Assembly: GCF_003269295.1 (NCBI RefSeq)
Contig: NZ_QLTT01000011.1
Location: 124,001-188,000, forward strand
Source: Lentzea atacamensis
GTDB taxonomy: Bacteria > Actinomycetota > Actinomycetes > Mycobacteriales > Pseudonocardiaceae
DNA: 64,000 nt
Direction: 5' to 3'
The notes under the pieces are model-generated. The model did not search any database, had not been told where the DNA came from, and worked only from the letters and a program-made list of their open reading frames with translations. The translations under genes and the position numbers were made by a program. Each line of letters starts with the position of its first letter. Position 1 is the first letter of the stretch. This document shows positions 31,300 to 40,496 of this stretch, piece by piece.

Positions 31300-31868
31300 G
31301 CATTGCCTCCGGGCTGCCAGAGCACGTCACCGTCCGGGTTCGCGACGCGGGCCAGGATGAACAGCAGGTCTGACAGCCGGTTCAGGTACTTCGCCGTGAG
31401 CACGTTCGTGTGCTCCTCGTCGGCCTCGATCAGCGCCCAGGCACGCCGTTCCGCCCTGCGCGCGATCGTGCGCGCCTGGTGCAGCAGAGCCGCGCCCGGT
31501 GTGCCGCCGTTCAGGATGAACGAGTCGAGCTTGCCCAGCCGCTCGTTGAAGGTGTCGCAGTACCCCTCCAGGCGGTCGACGTAGGCCTGGGTGATGCGCA
31601 GCGGCGGGTACTTCGGGTCCGGCACGATCGGCGTGCACAGGTCCGCTCCGACGTCGAACAGGTCGTTCTGCACCTTGCGCACGACGTCGTGGACGTCCTG
31701 CGCGAGCTGGCCGAGCGCCAGGGCCACGCCGAGGGCCGCGTTGGTCTCGTCGACGTCCGCGTACGCCTCGATGCGCGGATCGGTCTTGGGGACGCGGGAG
31801 AAGTCGCCGAGCCCGGTCGTGCCGTCGTCGCCGACCCGCGTGTAGATCTTGGTGAGATGTACCGCCAT
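31296..31868 (-). CDS. Cob(I)alamin adenosyltransferase, PduO type
   Basis: Transfers adenosine from ATP to cob(I)alamin, making coenzyme B12. It is 190 residues. The N-terminal ATP-binding motif is TKIYTRVGDDGTTGLGD, with the family helix segments RLEGYCDTFNERLGKLDSFI and the conserved ARTIARRAERR. The ATG at 31868 gives the conserved N-terminus; the frame runs on to 31937 but overlaps murA. It can supply the cofactor of the B12-dependent mutase encoded 1.7 kb away. No cobalamin riboswitch is seen upstream. Confidence 0.92.
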   Translation of the reverse strand: MAVHLTKIYTRVGDDGTTGLGDFSRVPKTDPRIEAYADVDETNAALGVALALGQLAQDVHDVVRKVQNDLFDVGADLCTPIVPDPKYPPLRITQAYVDRLEGYCDTFNERLGKLDSFILNGGTPGAALLHQARTIARRAERRAWALIEADEEHTNVLTAKYLNRLSDLLFILARVANPDGDVLWQPGGNA

Positions 31869-31903
31869 AAACGGCACTCTATGGCCGTCCGTAGGATTGC
31901 CGC

Positions 31904-33169
31904 GTGAGCGAGCATTTCCGGGTACACGGTGGCGCACGACTGGTCGGCGAAGTTGATGTCGTCGGCGCCAAGAACAGCGTCCTCAAGCTGATGGCTGCAG
32001 CTCTGCTCGCTGAAGGGACAACGACCCTCACCAACTGCCCGGACATCCTCGACGTGCCGCTGATGGCGGACGCGTTGCGCAGCCTCGGGTGCGAGGTCGA
32101 GCTCGAGGACGACGTGGCGAGGATCACCACCCCGTCCGAGCTGAGCTACCACGCCGACTCCGAGGCGATGGGCAAGCTGCGGGCGAGCATCTGCGTGCTG
32201 GGGCCGCTGGTCGGCCGGTGCAAGCGCGCGGTCGTGGCGCTGCCGGGCGGTGACGCGATCGGGTCGCGGCCGCTCGACATGCACCAGAGCGGTCTGGAGA
32301 AGCTCGGCGCCAAGACCTGGATCGAGCACGGTTGCATCGTCGCCGAGGCCGAAGGGCTGCACGGCGCGCAGATCTGGCTCGACTTCCCGAGCATGGGTGC
32401 CACCGAGAACATCCTGATGGCGGCCGTGCTGGCCAACGGCACGACGGTCATCGACAACGCCGCGCGCGAGCCGGAGATCGTCGACCTCTGCCTGATGCTG
32501 ACGCAGATGGGCGCGCGGATCGAGGGCGCCGGCACGTCGACGCTCACCGTCCACGGGGTCGAGGAGCTCAAGCCGACCGAGCACCGTGTCATCGGTGACC
32601 GGATCGTCGGCGCCACGTGGGGGTTCGCCGCCGCCATGACGCGGGGCGACGTGCGGGTGCGCGGCGTCAACCCGCATCACCTCGACCTGGTGCTGGAGAA
32701 GCTGCGGATGGCGGGCGCCGAGGTCACCGTCTACGAGGGTGAGGACGAGGGCTTCCGCGTCGTCATGGAGGGCCGCCCGAAGGCGGTCGACTTCGTGACG
32801 CTGCCGTACCCCGGTTTCGCCACGGACAACCAGCCGTTCGCGATCGCGCTGTCCGCGGTCTCCGAGGGCACCGCGATGATCACCGAGAACCTGTTCGAGG
32901 CGCGGTTCCGGTTCATCGACGAGATGATCAGGCTCGGGGCCGACGCGCGCACGGACGGTCACCACGCGGTGATCCGCGGCGTCGAGCAGCTGTCCAGCGC
33001 CCCGGTGTGGGCTTCGGACATCCGCGCTGGTGCGGGGCTCGTCCTCGCCGGTCTGTGCGCGGACGGGGCCACCGAGGTCTACGAGATCTTCCACATCGAA
33101 CGTGGTTACCCCGGGTTCGTGGAAAACCTCCGCAAGCTCGGCGCGGACGTGGAGCGCGTCAGCTCCTGA
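31904..33169 (+). CDS. murA: UDP-N-acetylglucosamine 1-carboxyvinyltransferase (Asp117 type)
   Basis: First committed enzyme of peptidoglycan synthesis, transferring enolpyruvate from PEP to UDP-GlcNAc. It is 421 residues with the conserved [14 protein letters not shown] near the N-terminus. The catalytic loop reads [15 protein letters not shown] with Asp117 where most bacteria have Cys. This is the M. tuberculosis situation and predicts intrinsic resistance to fosfomycin, which alkylates the Cys. GTG start at 31904, divergent from the adenosyltransferase gene with 35 bp between. Confidence 0.96.
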   Translation: MSEHFRVHGGARLVGEVDVVGAKNSVLKLMAAALLAEGTTTLTNCPDILDVPLMADALRSLGCEVELEDDVARITTPSELSYHADSEAMGKLRASICVLGPLVGRCKRAVVALPGGDAIGSRPLDMHQSGLEKLGAKTWIEHGCIVAEAEGLHGAQIWLDFPSMGATENILMAAVLANGTTVIDNAAREPEIVDLCLMLTQMGARIEGAGTSTLTVHGVEELKPTEHRVIGDRIVGATWGFAAAMTRGDVRVRGVNPHHLDLVLEKLRMAGAEVTVYEGEDEGFRVVMEGRPKAVDFVTLPYPGFATDNQPFAIALSAVSEGTAMITENLFEARFRFIDEMIRLGADARTDGHHAVIRGVEQLSSAPVWASDIRAGAGLVLAGLCADGATEVYEIFHIERGYPGFVENLRKLGADVERVSS

Positions 33170-33470
33170 GCACCAGCCGCGCGTTCGCGACGTCCGCCGG
33201 GAACACCATCACCCGGTACGGCGCGTTCCGCGAACGCGTGGCACGCACCCCGTTCGCCTTCAGCTTCCGCACGAGGACGTTCGCGGCCTCCTCCGTGGGC
33301 ACGATCGCCACCTCGCTCAGCAACCCGAAGTCCGTGCCCTCCAGATCCGGCACGGGCCGCTTGTCGTTGCCGACGAAGTACCGCAACGCGAGGGCCAGCA
33401 GTCCGATCACCCCGAACACGACCACTGTCTGGTAGATCGCCGTCACCCTCCAATCATGCTCCGTGGTCAC
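33159..33470 (-). CDS. Small membrane protein with ferredoxin-like soluble part, unknown
   Basis: A 103-residue protein with one membrane helix ([25 protein letters not shown]) followed by a soluble domain ([30 protein letters not shown]). The latter resembles small alpha/beta domains that sample Glu/Ala-rich helices. I do not recognise a named family. Its end overlaps murA by 11 nt, convergent. It starts 33 bp from the operator of ecm, so the two could share a control region. Confidence 0.65.
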   Translation of the reverse strand: MTTEHDWRVTAIYQTVVVFGVIGLLALALRYFVGNDKRPVPDLEGTDFGLLSEVAIVPTEEAANVLVRKLKANGVRATRSRNAPYRVMVFPADVANARLVLRS

Positions 33471-33502
33471 GATTCAGTGAGCAATCGCACGCGCGGCAGT
33501 GG

Positions 33503-33516
33503 TTACCGGCCAGTAC
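33503..33516 (+). promoter_or_regulatory. Shared operator motif upstream of ecm
   Basis: TTACCGGCCAGTAC, ending 30 bp before the ecm start codon. It matches TTACYGNCSAGTA, found also before ccr, thiolase/mce and the aldehyde dehydrogenase. The imperfect dyad TTACCG-N2-CAGTA(A) suits a TetR-type dimer. Confidence 0.7.
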
Positions 33517-33546
33517 GCTCCGGACAACGACTTGTGGGAGGTTGCT

Positions 33547-35541
33547 GTGCCGTACCCAGCTGACCGTGAACGCGACCGCCCCTGGGTGATGCGCACGTAC
33601 GCGGGTCACTCCTCGGCTGCGGCTTCCAACGCGCTCTACCGGCGGAACCTCGCCAAGGGGCAGACGGGCCTCTCGGTGGCGTTCGACCTGCCGACGCAGA
33701 CCGGTTACGACCCCGACGACGAGCTCGCCAAGGGCGAGGTCGGCAAGGTCGGTGTGCCGATCAGCCACATCGGCGACATGCGCCAGCTCTTCGACCAGAT
33801 CCCGCTCAGCAGTGCCAACACGTCGATGACGATCAACGCGACGGCCATGTGGCTGCTCGCGCTGTACGTCACCGTGGCGGAGGAGCAGGGCGCGGACCGG
33901 TCGGCGCTGGCCGGCACGACGCAGAACGACATCATCAAGGAGTACCTGTCCCGCGGCACTTACGTGTTCCCGCCGGGACCGTCGCTGCGGCTGATCACCG
34001 ACATGGTCGCGTGGACCGTGTCGAACGTGCCGAAGTGGAATCCGATCAACATCTGCAGCTACCACCTCCAGGAGGTCGGCGCGACGCCGGCGCAGGAGGT
34101 CGCGTACGCGATGTGCACGGCGATCGCTGTCCTGGACTCGGTGCGCGACTCGGGTCAGGTGCCGCAGGAGAAGTTCGGTGACGTCGTCGCCCGCATCTCC
34201 TTCTTCGTGAACGCCGGTGTGCGCTTCATCGAGGAGATGTGCAAGATGCGTGCGTTCGCCCAGCTCTGGGACGAGATCACGCTGGAGCGCTACGGCGTCG
34301 AGAACCCGAAGCACCGCCGGTTCCGCTACGGCGTGCAGGTCAACTCGCTCGGTCTGACCGAGGCGCAGCCGGAGAACAACGTCCAGCGCATCGTGCTGGA
34401 GATGCTCGCGGTCTCGTTGTCGCGCAACGCTCGTGCCCGCGCGATCCAGCTGCCGGCGTGGAACGAGGCGCTCGGCCTGCCGCGCCCGTGGGACCAGCAG
34501 TGGGCACTGCGCATGCAGCAGGTGCTCGCCTACGAGACGGATCTGCTCGAGTACGAGGACATCTTCGACGGCTCGCCGGTGATCGAGGCCAAGGTCAACG
34601 ACATCCTGGCCGGCGCGCGTGAGGAGATCGACCGGGTGCAGGCGATGGGTGGAGCCGTCGCTGCCGTCGAGTCCGGCTACATGAAGTCGCAGCTGGTCTC
34701 GTCGCTGGCCGACCGGCGCCGCCGGGTCGAGTCCGGCGAGGAGATCGTCGTCGGTGTCAACAAGTTCGACACCACCGAGCCGTCACCGCTGCAGGCAGAG
34801 GGTGCGAACGCGATCGAGACCATCGACCCGGTCGTCGAGATGCACGCCGTCGAGGCGATCCAGCAGTGGCGGGCCTCTCGTGACAACGCTGCTGTCGCCG
34901 AGGCTTTGGACGCACTGCGCGAAGCCGCGAAGACGGACCAGAACCTGGTCGAGGTGACGCTGGCCTGTGCGCGCGCCGGCGTGACGACCGGTGAGTGGTC
35001 GCAGGCGCTGCGTGAGACGTTCGGCGAATACCGCGCGCCCACCGGTGTTTCCGGCGCCTCGGCGTCGGGCGAGGCGGGCTCGGAGATCGCCCGCGTGCGC
35101 GACCGCGTCCGCGCGACCGGTGAGGAGATCGGCGAGCGGCTGCGCATGCTGGTCGGCAAGCCGGGCCTCGACGGTCACTCCAACGGTGCCGAGCAGGTCG
35201 CCGTGCGGGCGCGCGACGTCGGCTTCGAGGTCGTCTACCAGGGCATCCGCCTGACGCCGTCGCAGATCGTGTCCGCGGCCGTGCAGGAGGACGTGCACGT
35301 CGTGGGCCTGTCGATCCTGTCCGGCTCGCACCTCGAGGTGGTGCCCGCGGTGGTCGACGGCCTGCGTGCCGCCGGTGCCGGGGACATCCCGGTGATCGTC
35401 GGCGGCATCATCCCGCCGGACGACGCCGCGAAGCTGCGGGACCGGGGGGTGGCGCGGGTGTTCACGCCCAAGGACTACGAGCTGACCGAGATCATGGACG
35501 AGATCGTCACCGTGATCCGTGAGGTGCGTTCTTTGCGCTAG
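33547..35541 (+). CDS. ecm: Ethylmalonyl-CoA mutase (MeaA type, B12-dependent)
   Basis: A 664-residue single-chain acyl-CoA mutase that converts (2R)-ethylmalonyl-CoA to methylsuccinyl-CoA with adenosylcobalamin. The N-terminal substrate barrel contains YAGHSSAAASNALYRRN and GLSVAFDLPTQTGYDPD. The C-terminal cobalamin-binding domain has the DxHxxG motif DGHSNG (residues 542-547). Shorter than methylmalonyl-CoA mutase large subunits and matching MeaA proteins of Streptomyces. The GTG at 33547 follows GGGAGGT; the frame is open to 33499, but that would include the operator. The enoyl-CoA hydratase gene follows 17 bp later. Confidence 0.92.
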   Translation: MPYPADRERDRPWVMRTYAGHSSAAASNALYRRNLAKGQTGLSVAFDLPTQTGYDPDDELAKGEVGKVGVPISHIGDMRQLFDQIPLSSANTSMTINATAMWLLALYVTVAEEQGADRSALAGTTQNDIIKEYLSRGTYVFPPGPSLRLITDMVAWTVSNVPKWNPINICSYHLQEVGATPAQEVAYAMCTAIAVLDSVRDSGQVPQEKFGDVVARISFFVNAGVRFIEEMCKMRAFAQLWDEITLERYGVENPKHRRFRYGVQVNSLGLTEAQPENNVQRIVLEMLAVSLSRNARARAIQLPAWNEALGLPRPWDQQWALRMQQVLAYETDLLEYEDIFDGSPVIEAKVNDILAGAREEIDRVQAMGGAVAAVESGYMKSQLVSSLADRRRRVESGEEIVVGVNKFDTTEPSPLQAEGANAIETIDPVVEMHAVEAIQQWRASRDNAAVAEALDALREAAKTDQNLVEVTLACARAGVTTGEWSQALRETFGEYRAPTGVSGASASGEAGSEIARVRDRVRATGEEIGERLRMLVGKPGLDGHSNGAEQVAVRARDVGFEVVYQGIRLTPSQIVSAAVQEDVHVVGLSILSGSHLEVVPAVVDGLRAAGAGDIPVIVGGIIPPDDAAKLRDRGVARVFTPKDYELTEIMDEIVTVIREVRSLR

Positions 35542-35558
35542 AGCCTTAGATTCGCGGA

Positions 35559-36317
35559 ATGGTCGACGTTGTGCGTGAGGGCTCGGTTGTCCGCATCACG
35601 ATGAATCGGGTGGCCCGGCGCAACGCGCTGTCCGCCGAGCACCTCACGGAGCTGCTGGAGGCGTTCCGCGAGGCTGGTTCTTCGGACGCGGCCGGGATCG
35701 TGCTGGCCGCCGACGGCCCGGTGTTCAGCGCTGGGCACGACTTCACGGACGTGCACGCCCGTGACGAGGAAGGCGTGCGGCAGCTGCTGGAGCTGTGCAC
35801 GGTGTTGATGAAGACCATCCAGTCCGTGCCGCAGGTGGTAATCGCGCGCGTGCAGGGTCTGGCCACGGCTGCCGGGTGTCAGCTGGTGGCCTCGTGCGAT
35901 CTCGCGGTGGCGTCGCTGGACGCCGGTTTCGCCCTGCCCGGCGGTAAAGCCGGGTGGTTCTGCCACACGCCCGCGGTGCCCGTCGCGCGGTCGGTCGGGC
36001 GCAAGCGGTTGATGGAGATGGTGCTCACCGGCGATGTGGTGGACGCCGCGACCGCCGTCGAGTGGGGCCTGATCAACCGCGCTGTGCCCGCTGGGGAGCT
36101 GGACGCCGCCGTGGACGAGCTGCTGGCGCGGGCCACGCGGGGGAGCCGGGCGTCGAAGGCGGTGGGCAAGCGGACGATCTACGCGCAGCTGGATCGGCCA
36201 GAGGCGGAGGCGTACGACATCGCGCTGGCCGTCATGGCCGAGACTTCGCAGTCCCCGTCAGCCAAAGAGGGGCGGGCGTCGTTCCTGGAGAAGCGGTCGC
36301 CCGTGTGGCCCGACTAG
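35559..36317 (+). CDS. Enoyl-CoA hydratase/isomerase family protein
   Basis: A 252-residue crotonase-fold protein. The oxyanion-hole segments are VFSAGHDFTDVHA and VQGLATAAGCQLVASCDLAVAS. The family catalyses hydration of enoyl-CoA, so it could be the crotonase that makes crotonyl-CoA for Ccr. However, the second catalytic glutamate position is occupied by FALPGGKAGWFCHT, and related CoA-lyase or isomerase activities are possible. It is probably in an operon with ecm. The 3' end overlaps the convergent regulator by 86 nt. Confidence 0.85.
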   Translation: MVDVVREGSVVRITMNRVARRNALSAEHLTELLEAFREAGSSDAAGIVLAADGPVFSAGHDFTDVHARDEEGVRQLLELCTVLMKTIQSVPQVVIARVQGLATAAGCQLVASCDLAVASLDAGFALPGGKAGWFCHTPAVPVARSVGRKRLMEMVLTGDVVDAATAVEWGLINRAVPAGELDAAVDELLARATRGSRASKAVGKRTIYAQLDRPEAEAYDIALAVMAETSQSPSAKEGRASFLEKRSPVWPD

Positions 36318-37092
36318 TCGCGAGCAGCCTGAGGGCGTCCGCGTTCGGGCCCGGCTCGGCCTGGTAGATCACCAGGTACTGGCCGGGTGCCTCGCGGACG
36401 TCGAACGAGTGGTAGTTCAGCTTGAGCGGGCCGACGGCGGGATGCACGAACTCCTTGGCGTCCTGGGTCTTCCCGCGCACCTCGTGCTGTTCCCACAGCT
36501 CCCTGAACACCGGGTGCTGGTTGAGCTCGGCGACCATGTGCCTGAGGCGCTGCGACTTCGGGTCGGCCGTTTGCCGCAGGTGCGCGACGGTGCTCTGCGC
36601 GACCCACTGCCAGCGCGGGTAGAAGCTCGTGGCGGCCGGGTCCAGGAACGTCATCCTGGCGGCGTTGTCGGCGGGCGTGAACGGTTCGTACAGGGCGTCG
36701 GCCAGCGCGTTCGTGGCGAGGATGTCCAGCAGCGAGTTCATCACGAACGCCGGCATGTCGTGCATGCCGCTGATGAGCCGCCGCAGTTCCGGGCTGACGA
36801 CCTGGGTCTCGTGGCCCTCCTCGGCGACGACTCCGGCGAGCCGGTGCAGGTGGGCGCGAGCGTCGGTGTCGAGCCTGAGGGCGCGGCTGAGCGCGTCGAG
36901 GACCTGGGCTGACGGGTTGGTCTCGCGGCCCTGCTCCAGTCGGGCGTAGTAGTCGGCGCTCACACCGGCCAGGACGGCGACCTCTTCTCGTCTGAGGCCT
37001 TTGACCTTGCGCTGGGTGTGGCTGGGCAGGCCCGCGTCCTCCGGGTTGACGCGGGCGCGGTGGGCTTTCAGGAACTCGCCGAGCACGTCCAC
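36232..37092 (-). CDS. XRE-family (MmyB-like) transcriptional regulator
   Basis: A 286-residue DNA-binding protein. The N-terminal helix-turn-helix is RREEVAVLAGVSADYYARLEQGR, followed by the MmyB-type ligand domain (SLLDILATNALADALYEPF, HPAVGPLKLNYHSFDV). The GTG at 37092 starts the conserved VLGEFLKAHRARV. The C-terminal tail after LRLLATS is unusual and overlaps the enoyl-CoA hydratase gene by 86 nt, as if the ancestral stop had been lost. It is divergent from the SDR gene, its probable target, with a 96-bp shared promoter region. Confidence 0.88.
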   Translation of the reverse strand: MDVLGEFLKAHRARVNPEDAGLPSHTQRKVKGLRREEVAVLAGVSADYYARLEQGRETNPSAQVLDALSRALRLDTDARAHLHRLAGVVAEEGHETQVVSPELRRLISGMHDMPAFVMNSLLDILATNALADALYEPFTPADNAARMTFLDPAATSFYPRWQWVAQSTVAHLRQTADPKSQRLRHMVAELNQHPVFRELWEQHEVRGKTQDAKEFVHPAVGPLKLNYHSFDVREAPGQYLVIYQAEPGPNADALRLLATSRATRATASPGTTPAPLWLTGTAKSRP

Positions 37093-37188
37093 AAGGTTAT
37101 TCGCCTCGCGTGTGCATTGCCCGGGTGTGCCACACCTAGGCAGAAGGTGTCCTGGTTGGCGCTGTTCGGGCTGGCCATCGTGGTGTCC

Positions 37189-37887
37189 ATGAACAAAGTT
37201 GTGTTGATCAGTGGAGCTTCCAGCGGTATCGGTGAGGCCACGGCCCGCGTCCTGGCCGCTGCAGGGCATCAGGTGTTCCTCGGGGCGCGCCGGGAGGACA
37301 GGCTGGCCGCGCTGGCCGAGGAGATCGGCGGTGCCCACGCGCCGTTGGACGTGACCTCGCGGGAATCCTTTCAGTCCTTTGTGGACGCTGCTGTGTCTCG
37401 CTACGGACGAGTCGACGTGTTGGTGAACAACGCGGGCGTGATGCCGTTGTCCCTCCTGGACTCCTTGAAGGTCGACGAGTGGGACCGCATGGTCGACGTG
37501 AACATTCGCGGTGTGCTGAACGGCATTGGCGCCGTGCTGCCGCTGTTCAGGTCTGGCGGTCACGTCGTGAACGTGGCCTCGGTCGGTGCGCACATGGTCA
37601 TGCCGACCGCCGCCGTGTACTGCGCGACGAAGTACGCGGTGTGGGCGCTGTCGGAGGGACTGCGGCAGGAGCGCGACGACCTGCGGGTCACCGTGATCTC
37701 GCCCGGTGTCACGGAGTCCGAGCTGGCGGACAGCATCACCGAGGAGTACGCGTCGTCGTTGATGGAGGACTTCCGCAAGATCGCGCTGCCGGCGTCGGCG
37801 ATCGGTGACGCCATCGCCTACGCGATCTCGCAGCCCGCTGAGGTCGACGTGAACGAGATCGTGGTGCGGCCCATCACCCAGAGGTAG
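37189..37887 (+). CDS. Short-chain dehydrogenase/reductase
   Basis: A 232-residue classical SDR using NAD(P)H. The cofactor motif is SGASSGIG, the structural NNAG is present in VLVNNAGVMPLS, and the catalytic triad is Ser (NVASVGAHM) with YxxxK (YCATK). Arginines after beta-2 (LGARREDR) suggest NADPH. The substrate is unknown. ATG 37189 was chosen; the upstream frame runs into the divergent regulator. Regulators of the MmyB class commonly control a divergent SDR like this one. Confidence 0.9.
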   Translation: MNKVVLISGASSGIGEATARVLAAAGHQVFLGARREDRLAALAEEIGGAHAPLDVTSRESFQSFVDAAVSRYGRVDVLVNNAGVMPLSLLDSLKVDEWDRMVDVNIRGVLNGIGAVLPLFRSGGHVVNVASVGAHMVMPTAAVYCATKYAVWALSEGLRQERDDLRVTVISPGVTESELADSITEEYASSLMEDFRKIALPASAIGDAIAYAISQPAEVDVNEIVVRPITQR

Positions 37888-37893
37888 GCACGG

Positions 37894-38301
37894 CTAGGCG
37901 CCGGTCGTCGAACCCGGCCTGAGGATCATCAGCACGGTCACGGTGGCCCAGAGCAGGTTGAAGATCCCGGTGTACATGGCCAGGTGCTTGACGTCCCTGG
38001 TTCTGATCGCCTTCTCCTGGCCGGGCAGGATCTTGAGGGCGAGCAGGAACGCGGCGGCGGTGGTGAGTGCGATCGACACGATCACCCAAGGGTGGCCGGT
38101 CACGCCCATCACGCCGGCCGTCGCGAACCCGAAGACCGGCACCGAGATGCCGATGAGGGCGTAGACGCGGCAGATCCGGTGCAGGAGCTCGGGATTGCCG
38201 TTGCCGGTGACGGCCTTCGGGAACATGCTCGCGGCCACCGTGACCGGGCCGATGGCGATGATGGCGGCCAGGACGTGCAGCGAGAGGAAGAGCTTGCTCA
38301 C
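37894..38301 (-). CDS. Four-helix membrane protein (DUF2269-like)
   Basis: A 135-residue protein with four hydrophobic segments (LFLSLHVLAAIIAIGPVTVAA; RVYALIGISVPVFGFATAGVMG; WVIVSIALTTAAAFLLALKIL; IFNLLWATVTVLMILRPG). It resembles small DUF2269-type membrane proteins; the assignment is tentative. The GTG at 38301 overlaps the stop of the DJ-1 gene by 4 nt, so they form an operon. Confidence 0.65.
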   Translation of the reverse strand: MSKLFLSLHVLAAIIAIGPVTVAASMFPKAVTGNGNPELLHRICRVYALIGISVPVFGFATAGVMGVTGHPWVIVSIALTTAAAFLLALKILPGQEKAIRTRDVKHLAMYTGIFNLLWATVTVLMILRPGSTTGA

Positions 38302-38876
38302 GCGGCCCTCCACGCGGTGCCGCGGCGTTCGTGGGCGAAGAGGGCTTCCACTTCGAGTGCTTTCTGGGCGCCGGCCTCGCGTTCGACCAGGTGCAGGCCC
38401 AGGTCGATGCCTGAGCTGACGCCCGCGGCGGTCACCAGGTCGCCGTCGTCGACGATCCGGGCGCGGATGGCGTTGACACCCAGCCGATCCAGCGCCTGGA
38501 GGCCGAGGTGGTTGGTGGTCGCGTTCCTGCCCTTGATCAGGCCGGTCATCGCCAGCAGCAACGATCCGCCGCACACGGTCGCGATGGTGGCGCTCGTTGC
38601 TTTCAACACGGGGCCGATGGTGGCGGCGGCCTTGCTGAGCAGCGCGAACGTCTCGTCGTCCTGGAGGGCGGCGGCGCCGGGGACGACGACGAGGCCGGCG
38701 TCCGGGTCGAGCTGGGCGGTTGCCCTGAGCGACAACAGGTTCATGCCTGCCGGGACCTCGCGCGGTCCTTCGGTCGTCACCAGCTCGGTCCTGATTCCAC
38801 CTGCGGTCAGCGTTTCGTACGGGCCGATCACATCCAACGGGTCGAAGCCGTCGAACAACACCACTTGTGCTCTCAC
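38298..38876 (-). CDS. DJ-1/PfpI family protein
   Basis: A 192-residue class I glutamine amidotransferase-like protein. The nucleophile elbow is TVCGGSLLLAMTGLI with Cys102, and the N-terminal FDGFDPLDVIGPYE is typical of the isonitrile hydratase/ThiJ-like branch. Exact activity is unknown. It is the first gene of a two-gene operon and is divergent from a GlxA-type regulator whose sensor domain has the same fold, a common arrangement. Confidence 0.85.
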   Translation of the reverse strand: MRAQVVLFDGFDPLDVIGPYETLTAGGIRTELVTTEGPREVPAGMNLLSLRATAQLDPDAGLVVVPGAAALQDDETFALLSKAAATIGPVLKATSATIATVCGGSLLLAMTGLIKGRNATTNHLGLQALDRLGVNAIRARIVDDGDLVTAAGVSSGIDLGLHLVEREAGAQKALEVEALFAHERRGTAWRAA

Positions 38877-38982
38877 TTCGTCGCTCCTTTTTCGTTGATC
38901 ACGACGGTAGGAGCGGACAGGCGATGGGAGAACTGGCTGGAATGCCAGGTTCCAACGGATTCTCGCCAGCTACGGTGTGGAC

Positions 38983-39909
38983 ATGCACGAGGTGGCGGTG
39001 GTGGCGATGGACAGCGTTGTTCCGTTCGACTTCGCGACGCCGGTGGACGCGTTCAACTGGACCGGGCGGTACCGGGTCCGGGTCTGCGGTCCGAAGAGGA
39101 CGGTCGACGCGGGCTGTTTCGAGCTGAGAGTGCCGCACGGCTTGGAGTTGCTGTCCGAGGTGGACACGATCGTGCTGCCGGGTCACGATCCGGCACTGGT
39201 CGTTCCCCCGCGGTTGATCGAGGCACTGCGGCAGGCCGCGGCGAGGGGCACGCGGATCGCGTCGATCTGCACGGGGGCGTTCGTGTTCGCGGCGACCGGT
39301 CTGCTGGACGGGTTGCGGGCGACCACGCACTGGCTGGGAGCCGGGGAGCTGGCGGCGCGGTTTCCGGCCGTCGAGGTCGACCCGGACGTGCTTTACGTGG
39401 ACAACGGGCAGTTCCTGACGTCCGCGGGCGCCGCGGCGGGGCTGGACCTGTGCCTGCACATGATCCGGCGCGACCACGGGTCCGCGGTGGCGGCCGATGC
39501 GGCGCGGTTCGCCGTGATGCCGCTGGAACGAGAAGGCGGGCAGGCGCAGTTCATCGTGACGCCGCCGGTCGCGCCGCAGGGTGCGGAGCTCGAACCGTTG
39601 TTGCTGTGGATGGAGGCCAACACCGCGTGCGACCTGACGCTGGGAGACCTGGCACGGCAGGCGGGGATGAGCACGCGGACGCTGAACCGGCGGTTCCGCG
39701 AGCAGACCGGCACGACGCCGTTGCAGTGGCTGCACCGGGCGCGGGTGCGTCAGGCGCAGCACCTGCTGGAGACGACCAGGGACTCGGTGGAGCTGATCGC
39801 GAGCCGGGTCGGGTTCGGGTCGGCCACGGCGTTCCGCGACAGGTTCAAGCGGATCGCCGGGACCTCGCCCAACGCCTACCGGGCCGCGTTCCAGGGTGGT
39901 CAGAACTAG
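38983..39909 (+). CDS. GlxA-family transcriptional regulator (DJ-1 domain plus AraC HTH)
   Basis: A 308-residue regulator. Residues 1-190 form a DJ-1/PfpI-like domain (IASICTGAFVFAATGLLDG) and residues 205-308 an AraC double helix-turn-helix (LTLGDLARQAGMSTRTLNRRF and VELIASRVGFGSATAFRDRF). A GTG at 38977 is an alternative start. It is divergent from the DJ-1 gene and probably controls it. Its stop shares CTAG with the convergent NUDIX gene. Confidence 0.9.
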   Translation: MHEVAVVAMDSVVPFDFATPVDAFNWTGRYRVRVCGPKRTVDAGCFELRVPHGLELLSEVDTIVLPGHDPALVVPPRLIEALRQAAARGTRIASICTGAFVFAATGLLDGLRATTHWLGAGELAARFPAVEVDPDVLYVDNGQFLTSAGAAAGLDLCLHMIRRDHGSAVAADAARFAVMPLEREGGQAQFIVTPPVAPQGAELEPLLLWMEANTACDLTLGDLARQAGMSTRTLNRRFREQTGTTPLQWLHRARVRQAQHLLETTRDSVELIASRVGFGSATAFRDRFKRIAGTSPNAYRAAFQGGQN

Positions 39910-40442
39910 GGCTGCGAGTGCTCGTGCAGCAACAGGAGCGTGTAGGCGGCGATCGACTGGGCGTCGGTGATCTCGCCCTTCGCGATCATCGTCTCGAAGC
40001 CGGCGCGCGGGAACCACGTCGAGCGCATGTCCTGCTCCTCGTGCTCCCGCTCGTGGAAGCCCTCCGCGAGATCGGTGGCGAGGAACACGCGCCCGCGCTG
40101 CGACGACATGCCCGGCGCCACGTCGAGCACTCCCAGCTCGATCATCCTGCCGGCGCGCAGCCCCGTCTCCTCGCGGAGCTCACGGGTGGCCAGCTCGAGC
40201 GGGTCGACGTCGGCGCGGTCGGGCGCGGTGCCCTGGGGGAACTCCCAGCGCCGCAGGCCGATGGGGTACCGGAACTGCTCGACGAGCCGCACGCGCTCGC
40301 CGTCGAGCGGGATGATCAGTGCGAAGTCCGGCTTGTCGACCACGCCGTAGATGCCTTTTGTGCCGTCCGCGCGCCGGATCTCGTCCTCGCGAACGGTCAT
40401 CCACGGGTTTGCGTACACCTGACGGGTGCCGAGGCTTTCCAC
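39906..40442 (-). CDS. NUDIX hydrolase, ADP-sugar pyrophosphatase-like
   Basis: A 178-residue NUDIX protein. The NUDIX box is carried by ELATRELREETGL, preceded by WEFPQGTAPD. This loop and the DVAPGMSSQRGRVFLA region resemble ADP-ribose pyrophosphatases. The GTG at 40442 gives a normal N-terminus; the open frame upstream lies over nucS and is ignored. It is divergent from nucS, with 54 bp between the starts. Confidence 0.85.
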   Translation of the reverse strand: MESLGTRQVYANPWMTVREDEIRRADGTKGIYGVVDKPDFALIIPLDGERVRLVEQFRYPIGLRRWEFPQGTAPDRADVDPLELATRELREETGLRAGRMIELGVLDVAPGMSSQRGRVFLATDLAEGFHEREHEEQDMRSTWFPRAGFETMIAKGEITDAQSIAAYTLLLLHEHSQP

Positions 40443-40496
40443 GCCACGGACCGTACCTAACGGCCGGTTTCTGGACGCACCCCGTAGCCTGTCGCG

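Noticed and set aside
31869-33546. Cobalamin riboswitch near the adenosyltransferase, ecm or meaB
   Set aside because: No B12-box-like sequence was seen in the short upstream regions of these genes.
36313-37593. Extended N-terminus of the MmyB-like regulator up to 37593
   Set aside because: The extension lies antisense over the SDR gene; the conserved N-terminus starts at GTG 37092.
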